From: Flavobacterium sharifuzzamanii
GTDB lineage: Bacteria; Bacteroidota; Bacteroidia; Flavobacteriales; Flavobacteriaceae
Direction of reading: 5' to 3'
DNA: 64,000 nt
Assembly: GCF_003254585.1 (NCBI RefSeq)
Contig: NZ_QJGZ01000042.1
Location: 310,001-374,000, forward strand
The notes beneath the pieces are model-generated. The model had not been told where the DNA came from and did no database searches. It saw only the letters and a program-made list of their open reading frames with translations. Positions 52,742-61,941 of the stretch are shown here, piece by piece. Each line of letters opens with the position of its first letter. The stretch's first letter is position 1. Both the position numbers and the translations under genes were made by a program.

Positions 52742-54397
52742 TTAAAGCTTTATGTCGTTAATAATTTTTCCGTCATCAATCGTAATCATACGACTGCATT
52801 TGCTTTTCCAAACATCATTTTTAGAAGTTACAATAACAGTCCAGTCGTTTTCTTCAGAAAGTAAAAAATCAACAATTTTACTCGAAGTAATTTCGTCCAT
52901 TTTATCAACTGGATCTTCTAAGAATAAGATATTTGGTTTCCCTACAATACTTCTTGCCAAAAGAATCTTTTGAACATCAGAAGCAGAAAGTTCACGACCA
53001 CCGGGATGGATTTGATTCTCCAGTCCGTTTTCGAAAGTTTTAATGTATGGTGTCAGTCCAACATTATCTAAAGCCCATTTTAAATCATCACTATTCAATT
53101 CTTCATTTCCAAAAACAATATTCTCGCGAATTGTTCCTGCAAAAAGTGTATCGCCCTGCAAAAAAGTTCCTGCCTGAGCTCTGTATGTATCTTCATTAAG
53201 ACGATTCATATAATTATCAGTCACATACATGGCCCCGCTTTCTGGTTCTAACACACCAGAAAGAAGTCTCAACAAGGTACTTTTTCCTGCGCCGTTTGTT
53301 CCTGTAAGAATAATTTTTTCTCCTTGAGAAATTTTCAAATTAATATTCTTAAGCGATTTTTTATTGTGTTTTGGATAATTGTAACTGATGCTTTCGGTTT
53401 CGATATTGATTCCTTTTTCTGTTTTTCCAGAAGTTTGAGGAATACATGAAGTTTCCATATCGGTCACTTGACCAATTTTTTCGACAGAAGTCAATACATC
53501 ATAGAAAGATTCCAGCCCGAAGATGATTTTTTCTACCGAATTGATCAATAATACAATTACAATTTCAGCTGCTACGAACTGCCCTATGTTCATTTGGTGG
53601 TGAATTACCAGAAAACCACCGATCGATAATAAGGCAGCAGTAACAATTACTTTAAAAATAGTAAGCTGAATATATTGTTTTTTCATTACCTGAAAGTGTT
53701 TTTCGCGGTAATTTACATAGCTGGTTACGTAGCCATCATTTCTTTCCAAGGCATATTCAAAAGCTCCTTTTCTACGGAAGCTTTCTCTGTTGCGAGCAAT
53801 TTCTTGAAGCCATGCTGCAACTTTATATTTAAACTTTGATTCGTTTAAACTGGTTTCTAAACCGTCTTTGTACGAAAATTTAAAAATGACATATAAAATG
53901 ACAATAAAAAGAAGTCCGATTACCATAAAGAAAGAATGGTAAAGAACTAATAGAATAATTCCCAAACCTACTTGTAGGAATGCGGTACAGAAATCCAGCA
54001 GCAGTTTTGCTGTTCCTTTCTGGACCATCAAAGTATCAAAAAATCGATTTGCTTTTTCTGGAGCATACTCTGAGTACATTTCTTTAAATTTAATTAAGGG
54101 CATTCTGTAGGCAAATTCAAATGAAGAACGAACAAAAATTCGCTGCTGCAGATTCTCTACAATGCGCAGCTGTAAAATGTTCAGCACTCCTCCAAAACCA
54201 ACACCAACTGTAACAAGAATCACGAGAACGATCCACGAAACGCTTAGCTGTCCGCTTTGAATAAAATTAATAATTGCCTGAATTCCCAAAGGCAGAGAAA
54301 GATTTACTATCCCTGCAAACGCAGCATAGAAGATAATTTGATAAACGTCGCGCTTATCTAGCTGCAATAAGTTGTAAAATCGTTTGAGTGGTGTCAT
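52742..54397 (-). CDS. ABC exporter half-transporter with non-canonical nucleotide-binding motifs
   Basis: The 551-residue protein has a six-helix membrane domain (about 15-310) and one ATPase domain, without the N-terminal peptidase domain of many secretion transporters. Walker A is standard (GTNGAGKST) and the Q-loop is present (GTFLQGDTLF). Other motifs deviate: the signature reads LSASDVQ instead of LSGGQ, the Walker B end reads FLEDP rather than DE, and the H-loop reads VTSKN with no histidine. A homodimer with these changes may hydrolyse ATP slowly or work in another way. First gene of the exporter operon with HlyD and TolC partners. Cargo unknown. Confidence 0.9.
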   Translation of the reverse strand: MTPLKRFYNLLQLDKRDVYQIIFYAAFAGIVNLSLPLGIQAIINFIQSGQLSVSWIVLVILVTVGVGFGGVLNILQLRIVENLQQRIFVRSSFEFAYRMPLIKFKEMYSEYAPEKANRFFDTLMVQKGTAKLLLDFCTAFLQVGLGIILLVLYHSFFMVIGLLFIVILYVIFKFSYKDGLETSLNESKFKYKVAAWLQEIARNRESFRRKGAFEYALERNDGYVTSYVNYREKHFQVMKKQYIQLTIFKVIVTAALLSIGGFLVIHHQMNIGQFVAAEIVIVLLINSVEKIIFGLESFYDVLTSVEKIGQVTDMETSCIPQTSGKTEKGINIETESISYNYPKHNKKSLKNINLKISQGEKIILTGTNGAGKSTLLRLLSGVLEPESGAMYVTDNYMNRLNEDTYRAQAGTFLQGDTLFAGTIRENIVFGNEELNSDDLKWALDNVGLTPYIKTFENGLENQIHPGGRELSASDVQKILLARSIVGKPNILFLEDPVDKMDEITSSKIVDFLLSEENDWTVIVTSKNDVWKSKCSRMITIDDGKIINDIKL

Positions 54398-54498
54398 GAA
54401 TTTAAGTATAAATACAAGATTATTACATAGAATAAATATACGGCAAAAACCGCATTAATAGATTAAGATTTTTATCCTAATCCTTAAAAAGCAAGTAT

Positions 54499-54903
54499 TT
54501 ATGAATTCAATCGAGGAGGCGGTATATCTATTTTACCATGAAAACCAAATGAGAATATTGTATTATCGATATATTTTTTCCCTTCAGATTCTATTAAAAA
54601 ATAAAAATTAGGCATCAGCGATTCTGATGAAACCAGATATTCCATTAAAGGAATTCCTTTTGCTAATTTGGCTGTTTTAGTATCTTTTGTTTTGTAATCG
54701 TCCAATTCTTCTGGAATTCCGTCGCATTTGAAGATCTTTTTCAAGAAATTGCAAGTAATCCCTTTTACAGTATACGTTTCAGCGTTATCGCTTAAAATTC
54801 TTCCGACGCTATTAGAAATGTTTAAACTGCTAATTAGAAAATAGCCAACAAGCAACGCCTGAAGGCATTTACATAAAAAGCTATTTTTAATTTTGTTCAA
54901 CAT
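54499..54903 (-). CDS. Small hypothetical protein with N-terminal membrane segment
   Basis: 134 residues. The N-terminus (MLNKIKNSFLCKCLQALLVG) leads into a hydrophobic segment at about 14-34, a signal anchor or signal peptide. The soluble part contains TVKGITCNFLKKIFKCDGIP and ends with HGKIDIPPPRLNS, a proline-rich tail. The DNA is in normal codon use for the window. It is about 100 bp upstream of the exporter operon on the same strand. I do not recognise a characterised family; it could be an export-related factor, but nothing proves this. Confidence 0.65.
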   Translation of the reverse strand: MLNKIKNSFLCKCLQALLVGYFLISSLNISNSVGRILSDNAETYTVKGITCNFLKKIFKCDGIPEELDDYKTKDTKTAKLAKGIPLMEYLVSSESLMPNFYFLIESEGKKYIDNTIFSFGFHGKIDIPPPRLNS

Positions 54904-55190
54904 ACTCTAAAAAGGCTAAAAATTTAATTAAATCACATCGTTTTGAATCAAAATCTCCAATGATTTAAGGCGTTTACTGTAATTTTTATGAGCGCGCAAG
55001 TTATATCCAATTTTTTTCTAGAACATTAAAATAACATTAGAATTTAGAATCATTCAAAACTTTAAAATTATATTAACAAGGCATTCTTACACTTGTCAGA
55101 ATTATGTAAAGACCAATGGCAATTCTATTTTTTACAGATGAAATATTCCTAGCAGAACAAGGAAATATGTAAAAAAACTTGAGGAAGTCA
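54904..55190. other. Intergenic region, no recognised content
   Basis: AT-rich stretch within the 613-bp gap between the small membrane protein and dsbD. Apart from GATGAAATATTCCTAGCAGA near 55137-55156, similar to sequence at 3818-3835, nothing stands out. Confidence 0.5.
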
Positions 55191-55265
55191 AATATGCCGC
55201 TCTTCCAGAGCTTCTTATATTTTGGTATTTGTTGTCTATAAATATTAAGCTCCTCCAGAGCTACA
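55191..55265. repeat. Repeat family D (copy 2)
   Basis: GCCGCTCTTCCAGAGCTTCT and, inverted, AAGCTCCTCCAGAGCT, with TATAAATATTAAG between them. Same modules as in 49755-49975. Confidence 0.75.
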
Positions 55266-55278
55266 AAATTTAAATAAA

Positions 55279-55318
55279 AAAAGAGGCTGACTCGAGAATG
55301 AATCAACCTCTTCTTTTA
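55279..55318 (-). terminator. Terminator downstream of dsbD
   Basis: Minus strand: AAGAGGTTGATTC pairs with GAGTCAGCCTCTT (13 bp with two wobbles), followed by TTTTTATTT. It lies about 200 bp past the dsbD stop with family D repeats between. Confidence 0.75.
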
Positions 55319-55319
55319 A

Positions 55320-55455
55320 AACTGCTCCATCAAAGCTTAATATGTAACAATAGCTCCTAAGAAACAATCAATCTAAAACTGCTCCAGCGGAGCAGAATAT
55401 TTATAGCAAAGATTATCTCTCAGAATTATGAGCTCCAGCGGAGCGACATATAAAT
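55320..55455. repeat. Repeat family D (copy 3)
   Basis: Includes CTGCTCCAGCGGAGCAGAAT and GAGCTCCAGCGGAGCGACAT, with TATTTATAGC spacers. The second matches the GCTCCAGAGGAGCGACATAT unit at 49921-49942 almost exactly. Confidence 0.78.
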
Positions 55456-55516
55456 CTTTGTGAAACAGCTTCTTTTAATCAACAACAATTATAAATAAAA
55501 ATGCAAACCGTAAATA

Positions 55517-57559
55517 TTAGCTTTTCTCAAAATTAGAAACGCCTTTTTTAAGCCAGTTCAAATATTCTTCGATATCTGGATTATAAGCTGAAGTTTCGTT
55601 GAGTGTTTCTCCGTTATGATCAACTAGAACATAAAATGGTTGTGCATTGGTTTTATAAGTCAGCGTTTGGAATTCGCTCCATTTCTGACCAATATATTTT
55701 AATTTTTTTCCCGTCAGTTTTGAAGTAATCTGCTCATGCGGATTCAGTTCTCTTTTGTCATCTACATAAAGTGAAATTAAAACCAAATCGCCTTTTAAGA
55801 TTTTTTGAACCTTTTCGTCAGACCAAACATTGTCTTCCATTTTTCGGCAGTTTACACAGGCATGACCTGTAAAATCTATCATAACCGGTTTTCCTATTTT
55901 TTTGGCATATTTCATACCTAAATCATAGTCGGTAAAAGCCATAATATTATGCGGTCCAAGCTCTGCTCCTTCTGGCAGATTTTGCGTTATTTCGCCTGAA
56001 GAAGCATTATTCAAACCATTCGGAATTTCGCTGTAATGCATTGGCGGCGGAAAACCACTGATCATTTTAAGAGGTGCACCCCAAATACCTGGAATCAAAT
56101 AAATCGTAAAAGCTAAAACCAAAACTCCCAATCCAAGTCTTCCAACGCTTATATTTGAAACTGGACTATCATGCGGCAACTGAATTTTTCCGAACAAATA
56201 AAAAGCCAGCGTTCCAAAAATGGCAATCCAAATTGCTAGAAAAGTTTCTCTTTCCAGCCAATGCAATTGCAAAACCAAATCGGCATTAGAAAGAAATTTG
56301 AAGGCAAGAGCCATTTCTAAAAACCCCAAAAACACTTTTACAGAATTTAGCCATCCACCCGATTTTGGAAGCGAATTCAGCCAGCCAGGAAAAGCGGCAA
56401 ATAAAGTAAATGGCAAAGCCAAAGCTAGAGAAAAACCAAACATTCCGACAAAAGGTGCGATTCCTCCGCGTGACGCAGCTTCAACCAGTAAAGTGCCTAC
56501 AATCGGTCCCGTACAAGAAAAAGACACAATAGCCAGAGCCAAAGCCATAAATAATATTCCGACAATTCCACCTCTATCGGCTTGCGAGTCGACTTTGTTT
56601 GCCCATGCATTTGGAAGCATTATTTCGAATGCACCTAAAAATGAAAACGCAAAAATCATTAAAAGCACAAAAAAGATCAGATTAAACCAAACGTTTGTAG
56701 AAAGTGCATTAAGCGAATCTGCTCCAAAAACCCAAGTTACAACGGCTCCCAAAAAGATATAAATGGCAATAATGGCGATTCCGTAAAAAATGGCTTTTCT
56801 TATTCCCTGCGATTTGGTTTTACTTTGTTTGGTAAAAAAACTCACCGTCATCGGAATCATCGGGAAAACACAAGGCGTGAGCAATGCTGCAAATCCAGAG
56901 AAAAATGACAATAGAAAAATCGTCCATAAACTTCTAGATTCGGTCTTTGGTTCGCTTTTTTGAATTTCCTTTTGAGGTGTTTTTACAATTTCTTCAGGAA
57001 CAATTTCTTCTGTTTTTTCTTTTATTTCGGTAACCGAAGAATCTATTACTTCTGTTTTTGTTTCTTCTTTTACAGCAGCTTCTATTAAAGTTTTCGCTTT
57101 CGCGGAAGGGCTAACGGCAAACTCCAATTCGTCTGAACTTGGCGGAAGACAATTTTCATCATTGCAAACCATAAATTCAACTTCTGCCTTGATTTTGAAA
57201 GGTTTGGACGAAAGTATCTTAACACGCTGTCTAAAAGTCGTTTCTTTTTCAAAAAACTTAATCTGCATTTTAAAGACAGGATCGTTAACCGTTTTTCCTT
57301 TTTCTTCTTTTACAGCATCCGTTATCTGAAAATCTGCGCTTTTTATAAAATTAAAATGAGTTGGAATCGGTCCTCCGTCTGCAACTTCCTGACTGTACAA
57401 ATGCCAGCCCGATTCTATAATGGCTTTTGCCTGCAATTCGTATTCAGTATCAGAAATTTTCTCGACACTGGTTTTCCATTTTATTGGATTGTATATCTGA
57501 GCCTTTACGAATATGGAAAACAGCAGGAAAAAGCCCAGTAAAAAAATATTTTTTTTCAT
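55517..57559 (-). CDS. dsbD: Thiol:disulfide interchange protein DsbD
   Basis: From the ATG at 57559 (MKKNIFLLGFFLLFSIFVKA) the protein has 680 residues; the frame start at 57595 would hide the signal peptide. The N-terminal periplasmic domain (about 25-165) is DsbD-alpha-like (GWHLYSQEVADGG, EVEFMVCNDENCLPP). The eight-helix membrane domain has the two redox cysteines in LLTPCVFPMIPMTVSF and SFSCTGPIVGTLL. The C-terminal thioredoxin-like domain has Cys568-Val-Asn-Cys571 in GHACVNCRKMED. DsbD carries electrons from cytoplasmic thioredoxin to the periplasm and could reduce the TlpA-like proteins encoded next door. Confidence 0.95.
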   Translation of the reverse strand: MKKNIFLLGFFLLFSIFVKAQIYNPIKWKTSVEKISDTEYELQAKAIIESGWHLYSQEVADGGPIPTHFNFIKSADFQITDAVKEEKGKTVNDPVFKMQIKFFEKETTFRQRVKILSSKPFKIKAEVEFMVCNDENCLPPSSDELEFAVSPSAKAKTLIEAAVKEETKTEVIDSSVTEIKEKTEEIVPEEIVKTPQKEIQKSEPKTESRSLWTIFLLSFFSGFAALLTPCVFPMIPMTVSFFTKQSKTKSQGIRKAIFYGIAIIAIYIFLGAVVTWVFGADSLNALSTNVWFNLIFFVLLMIFAFSFLGAFEIMLPNAWANKVDSQADRGGIVGILFMALALAIVSFSCTGPIVGTLLVEAASRGGIAPFVGMFGFSLALALPFTLFAAFPGWLNSLPKSGGWLNSVKVFLGFLEMALAFKFLSNADLVLQLHWLERETFLAIWIAIFGTLAFYLFGKIQLPHDSPVSNISVGRLGLGVLVLAFTIYLIPGIWGAPLKMISGFPPPMHYSEIPNGLNNASSGEITQNLPEGAELGPHNIMAFTDYDLGMKYAKKIGKPVMIDFTGHACVNCRKMEDNVWSDEKVQKILKGDLVLISLYVDDKRELNPHEQITSKLTGKKLKYIGQKWSEFQTLTYKTNAQPFYVLVDHNGETLNETSAYNPDIEEYLNWLKKGVSNFEKS

Positions 57560-57578
57560 GGGTAAAAAATCTTTAAAA

Positions 57579-57608
57579 AGAGGGTTGAATAGCAAAAAAC
57601 AACCCTCT
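57579..57608 (-). terminator. Terminator of the M16 peptidase operon
   Basis: AGAGGGTTG and CAACCCTCT form a 9-bp stem around a 12-base loop. On the minus strand it continues with TTTTTAAAG. It separates the operon from dsbD, which then needs its own promoter. Confidence 0.75.
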
Positions 57609-57703
57609 AAGTAATCCGCTATACAAACTAAATTGCTTACTAATCCAAAATAACTATTTGATAGGGAAATACAAATTAAACTCTAGTAAATAAAGGGGTC
57701 AGA

Positions 57704-60520
57704 TTATTTTAATGGTTTGAAAACAACTTCCATAGAATCAGCTTTATCTAAAAATGAATTAGCAAATTCTTGAATATCTTTTGCTGTGATGCTTTTTACA
57801 ATATCAACATAATTTTTAGGGTCATTCATATCGTAAGCATTCTCAAAATAATTATAAATCAAGTTCATGCTATAACTATTGAAGTTTTTGCTGTCTTCTC
57901 TCGATTTTAAATAGTTTGTTCTTGTTTTCTCAATGTCTTCAGCCGCGATTTCTCCCTTCTTGATTTTATCAATTTCTTGATACACAATTGGCAGTAAATG
58001 TTCTACTTTATCGGCATCGCAATCAAAATTAATTTGAAGGTTTGCTTTTGAAATTGGAAGTTTATCGATGCTTCCTTTTACTTGCGCACCATAAGTTCCG
58101 CCTTCTTTTTCGCGAAGACTTTCAGTATAACGTAAAGTCAGTACATCGCTTAAATACGAAACCAAGATTCTGTTTCTTTGAGAAAAAGCAAGATCCTTTA
58201 AAAAGGCAATTCGAACAGAACTTTTTGGAGTTTCCATTTTAATGAAAACATCTCTATCAATTTTATTTGATGTCCATTTCGGAATGTCTGTTTTAAATTT
58301 TTCTTTACGTTTAATTCCGTTTATACTCGCAATATATTTTTCTAATAAAGGTTTTAAAACTTCTGGCGTAACATCTCCAACAATATAAAATTCAAAGTTT
58401 GAAACATCTGCAAAACGATCCAAATAGAAAGCTTTCATTTTATCAAAAGATAAACCATCGATATATTTTTGATTGAATGGCTGTACTCTTGGGTTGTTTT
58501 TTCCATAAATCACAACAGATAAACTATCATCCATTTTTGCATTGATATCATTTGCTCTGTTTTTAAGCGAATTTTCCAATCTTTGCTTTAACAGCGCATA
58601 CATCTGATTATCAAATCTTGGCTGCACAAAACGCAAATGAACCAATTGCATCATCGTTTCGATATCTTTTACGTTTGCAGATCCCGAAACGGTTTCTTTA
58701 AGCGAGCTGATGCTTACAGAAGAATTGGCAATTTTTCCTTTCAAGACTTTATCCAAATCAACATTAGAAAGTTCGCCAACACCAGACATCATGGCCAAAG
58801 TTGTCGTACGTCCAATTGATGGAAGATCTTGCGGTTCGTACAATGAAGTTCCGCCAAAACTTTCGGCTTTAAGCTCTACTTCTTTTTTGTTTTTATCGGC
58901 AAATTTGTAATGCACTTTTACGCCATTGCTCAATACAAAAGTGGTCGCATCGATTGCCGTTTCTTTTTTCTCTGAAACAATTTTTCCTGAATTAATTTTC
59001 AGATTTCCTAAAAGTGTTTTTCCTTCAAAAGTGTCAACATAAGGTTGTAACGATGCATCGTTTTCAGCTTTCTGAATAATATCGAAAGCTTTTTCCTGAG
59101 TTAAGTTATTCTCGTTTTCTACACCTGTAACCGCTACAACACGATTTTGTGCCGTATATAATTTACTGATTTGCTCTTGAAGAATTTTGGTGTCAACATT
59201 TTTCAAAATGTTTTTTACCATTTCAAATTCTACTTTTGGATCGGCAATAACTTCGTGATTTAGATAATCATCTTTTACCATTCCGATAACATCCTTATGC
59301 GAAATCTCATTTAGCTTTTCTAAATAATTTTCGTAACCTGAAATATTCTCTGCAACAGCTCTTTCAATTTCTCCTTTAGAAAAACCAAATTTATAAGCTC
59401 TAACCCATTCATTCATGACCATTGCAAAAGCTTCGGCTTGTTTTTCTGGTTTTGGAGAAACGTTCAAAATCCAGATGTCATTCAAACGGGAAAAATTTTG
59501 GTATCCAATTGAGGCACTTTTAAATGGGCATTCTTGTTTCTGCGCCATTTCTGCCAAACGATTATTTAAGATAGAAAAAGCAAGGCTTCTTTGAGTAGAT
59601 TTTTCTAATTCGGCATAAGTATTTGTTGATTTTTCAGCCGTATGACGAATCATATAACTAATGTTTGAAGCCGAAACTTCTTTGTCTAAAGCCAGTTTAA
59701 AAGTTGGTTCTGTTCTTTCTGGAATTGCAATTTCAAAACGTTTTTTAGGATTTACTGGAGTTGGAATATCTGCAAAAAGCTTCTTGATTTTTACTTCAAT
59801 TTCATCTGCATTAATATCTCCTACAATTGCGATTGCCTGCAAATCTGGACGATACCAATCTTTATAAAAATCTTTTAAAACTTGATATTTAAAGTTCTTT
59901 ACAATATCCATATCGCCAATCGGCATACGATCTGCATAAAGCGAATTGTTGTAATAATATGGTGCCAACTGATTGTAAATTCTCGCTCTTGCATTTTGTC
60001 TTGTACGCCATTCTTCGGTAATTACACCGCGTTCGGCATCAATTTCTTCATTTGTAAGAGATAAGAAATTAGACCAATCGTGCAAAACCAGCAAGCAAGT
60101 ATCGACTACTCCGCCATCTTTTGACGGAATATTGTCTAGGTTGTAAACGGTTTCGTCTGTGCTTGTATATGCATTGATATTTCTGCCGAAAACAGCACCT
60201 TGTTTTTGAAGCGTATTCAGGATTCCTTTTCCTTCAAAATTTTTCGTTCCATTAAACGCCATGTGCTCCAAGAAATGCGCCAGACCCTTCTGCTGGTCGT
60301 TTTCTAAAATCGAACCAACGTTTTGAATGATATAATAACTCGCTGTATTTTTATTGACATCTGTCGGATAAATATAATACGTCATTCCGTTTGGCAGCAA
60401 TCCCTTTTTTATTTTTTGGTTGACCGCAATTGGATCTGTTGCTTTAAAGTTTTGCGCTTGCGCGAAAGTTAAACTTCCGATAAAAAGCAGTAAAACTGAT
60501 ATTTTTTTGCTGTATTTCAT
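57704..60520 (-). CDS. M16-family zinc metallopeptidase, double-domain (PqqL/pitrilysin-like)
   Basis: The 938-residue exported protein (signal peptide to about residue 22) has the inverted zinc motif His82-Phe-Leu-Glu85-His86 and the third ligand about 77 residues on (near Glu163 in DAERGVITEEWR). A first M16 domain pair (about 35-480) is followed by a second pair (about 530-930) that lacks the zinc motif. These peptidases fold around oligopeptides and cut them in the periplasm. Last gene of the operon, 11 bp after a TlpA-like gene, and followed by a terminator. The substrate might be peptides brought in by the cell; not determinable from sequence. Confidence 0.94.
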   Translation of the reverse strand: MKYSKKISVLLLFIGSLTFAQAQNFKATDPIAVNQKIKKGLLPNGMTYYIYPTDVNKNTASYYIIQNVGSILENDQQKGLAHFLEHMAFNGTKNFEGKGILNTLQKQGAVFGRNINAYTSTDETVYNLDNIPSKDGGVVDTCLLVLHDWSNFLSLTNEEIDAERGVITEEWRTRQNARARIYNQLAPYYYNNSLYADRMPIGDMDIVKNFKYQVLKDFYKDWYRPDLQAIAIVGDINADEIEVKIKKLFADIPTPVNPKKRFEIAIPERTEPTFKLALDKEVSASNISYMIRHTAEKSTNTYAELEKSTQRSLAFSILNNRLAEMAQKQECPFKSASIGYQNFSRLNDIWILNVSPKPEKQAEAFAMVMNEWVRAYKFGFSKGEIERAVAENISGYENYLEKLNEISHKDVIGMVKDDYLNHEVIADPKVEFEMVKNILKNVDTKILQEQISKLYTAQNRVVAVTGVENENNLTQEKAFDIIQKAENDASLQPYVDTFEGKTLLGNLKINSGKIVSEKKETAIDATTFVLSNGVKVHYKFADKNKKEVELKAESFGGTSLYEPQDLPSIGRTTTLAMMSGVGELSNVDLDKVLKGKIANSSVSISSLKETVSGSANVKDIETMMQLVHLRFVQPRFDNQMYALLKQRLENSLKNRANDINAKMDDSLSVVIYGKNNPRVQPFNQKYIDGLSFDKMKAFYLDRFADVSNFEFYIVGDVTPEVLKPLLEKYIASINGIKRKEKFKTDIPKWTSNKIDRDVFIKMETPKSSVRIAFLKDLAFSQRNRILVSYLSDVLTLRYTESLREKEGGTYGAQVKGSIDKLPISKANLQINFDCDADKVEHLLPIVYQEIDKIKKGEIAAEDIEKTRTNYLKSREDSKNFNSYSMNLIYNYFENAYDMNDPKNYVDIVKSITAKDIQEFANSFLDKADSMEVVFKPLK

Positions 60521-60531
60521 AAAGCTATTAA

Positions 60532-61914
60532 TTAACCTTTCAATAATTTATCCAGTTGCTCTCTCAACTCTGGATTTGACGGACGAAGTGCATCTGCATT
60601 GATAATATTTCCTTTTGGATCAAACAATAAAAATCTCGGAATTGCATTTACATCATAATTCTTAGCCACATCAGAACTAAAATCTTTATCAGCCATTAAC
60701 TGAATTCCTTTTAATTGTTCTTTCGTAACATAATCTTTCCATTTTTGTGCGTCTTTTGGTTTATCTAACGAAAGGCTTACAAAAACAATATTTTTTCCGT
60801 GATAATCTTCTTCGATTTTTTTCATGTGAGGAATCTCAGCTTTGCAAGGTCCGCACCAAGTTGCCCATAAATCGATGTACACAAATTTACCTTTAAAATC
60901 TGAAAACGATACTGGTTTATTGTTAATGTCGTTGTATGTAAAATCTAAACCTTTCTGTCCTACACTTTTATGCAGTACTTTTTCATATTCTATTAAAAAT
61001 GCTTTACTCGCATCAGAAATCATGAAAGGTTTAATGCTTGGCGCAATTTTTTCGTATTCTTCAATTTTCATTCTTGAAGTGGCAACTTCTTCACGAAGGT
61101 AAACATCTTTCAAAGCTGGATCTGTAATATGCGTAATTGATTCTGTTAAATCTAAACGTTTTGGTTTCTCACCACCATTAATGGTTACGTAGAAAAAATA
61201 ATTTGTCATTAAAGAAACTCCATTCGCTAATTTCAACAAATCTGGATCTGTAAATTTCTTGTCTGTCATCCAGGTTTTGATTACCGCTGGACGATCGTCT
61301 TTGTCTGGAAATGCAGTTCTTGGCATTCTGAAAAAAGTATAAGTCAATTCTTCAACATCTGTTGCAACAGCTAATTTTAATAATTTATTGAAATTGGCAT
61401 CTTTCGTTTTAATAGATTTTGAAAATTCATCTGCTTTAGCAAGGCCTTTATCAATAAAAGGATAAAATTCTACATAGGTTACATTTCCTCCTAATCTAGC
61501 GAAAGGCGCAAAATCGTTGTAAATTTCGTTTGCTTTTTGCACCAAAGCATTTTGCCCAATGTTCTTTCCGCTTAAAGCGTAATTTTCTTTACTAATAACC
61601 AGATTAATGTCCAATTTAGGTTCTAGATACAAACGAATTAATTGGTTTCTGCTTTTAAACTGTCCATAATCAACATAATAAAAGCCAGCAGCTGAAACTG
61701 GTGTCATAAAGCCAAATTCCCCCAGCGAATTAACTTTTGCGGTAGCAGCAACGGCTGGCTTTCCATCTTCAACATTGTAAAGTGTAATTTCTTTTGCTTT
61801 GAAATCTGGAATTGAAATTGTTCCTCTAATTACTGCATATTCTGAAAGGTTTGCAGCAAAACTCATTTGAACCATGATGAAGGTAAAAATGAAATAAAAA
61901 ATGTGTTTTTTCAT
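60532..61914 (-). CDS. TlpA-like thioredoxin-fold protein
   Basis: The 460-residue exported protein (signal peptide to about residue 20, FAAN) has a beta-rich N-terminal domain, a helical middle of about 200 residues, and a C-terminal TlpA/ResA fold with Cys354-Gly-Pro-Cys357 in DLWATWCGPCKAEIP and a cis-proline in NAIPRFLLFD. It would be a periplasmic thiol reductant or disulfide exchange protein. It lies 11 bp before the M16 peptidase gene and 27 bp after the retropepsin-like gene. DsbD, encoded nearby, is a plausible electron source. Confidence 0.92.
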   Translation of the reverse strand: MKKHIFYFIFTFIMVQMSFAANLSEYAVIRGTISIPDFKAKEITLYNVEDGKPAVAATAKVNSLGEFGFMTPVSAAGFYYVDYGQFKSRNQLIRLYLEPKLDINLVISKENYALSGKNIGQNALVQKANEIYNDFAPFARLGGNVTYVEFYPFIDKGLAKADEFSKSIKTKDANFNKLLKLAVATDVEELTYTFFRMPRTAFPDKDDRPAVIKTWMTDKKFTDPDLLKLANGVSLMTNYFFYVTINGGEKPKRLDLTESITHITDPALKDVYLREEVATSRMKIEEYEKIAPSIKPFMISDASKAFLIEYEKVLHKSVGQKGLDFTYNDINNKPVSFSDFKGKFVYIDLWATWCGPCKAEIPHMKKIEEDYHGKNIVFVSLSLDKPKDAQKWKDYVTKEQLKGIQLMADKDFSSDVAKNYDVNAIPRFLLFDPKGNIINADALRPSNPELREQLDKLLKG

Positions 61915-61941
61915 TGTTTCTTTGTTTTTTGGTTGATAGTT

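Noticed and set aside
55073..55306. 77-codon minus-strand ORF
   Set aside because: Spans family D palindromes and a terminator arm; composition is that of the repeat.
56220..56762. 180-codon plus-strand ORF opposite dsbD
   Set aside because: Antisense to the membrane domain of DsbD, which has intact redox motifs; low-complexity Ala/Lys/Pro composition typical of shadows.
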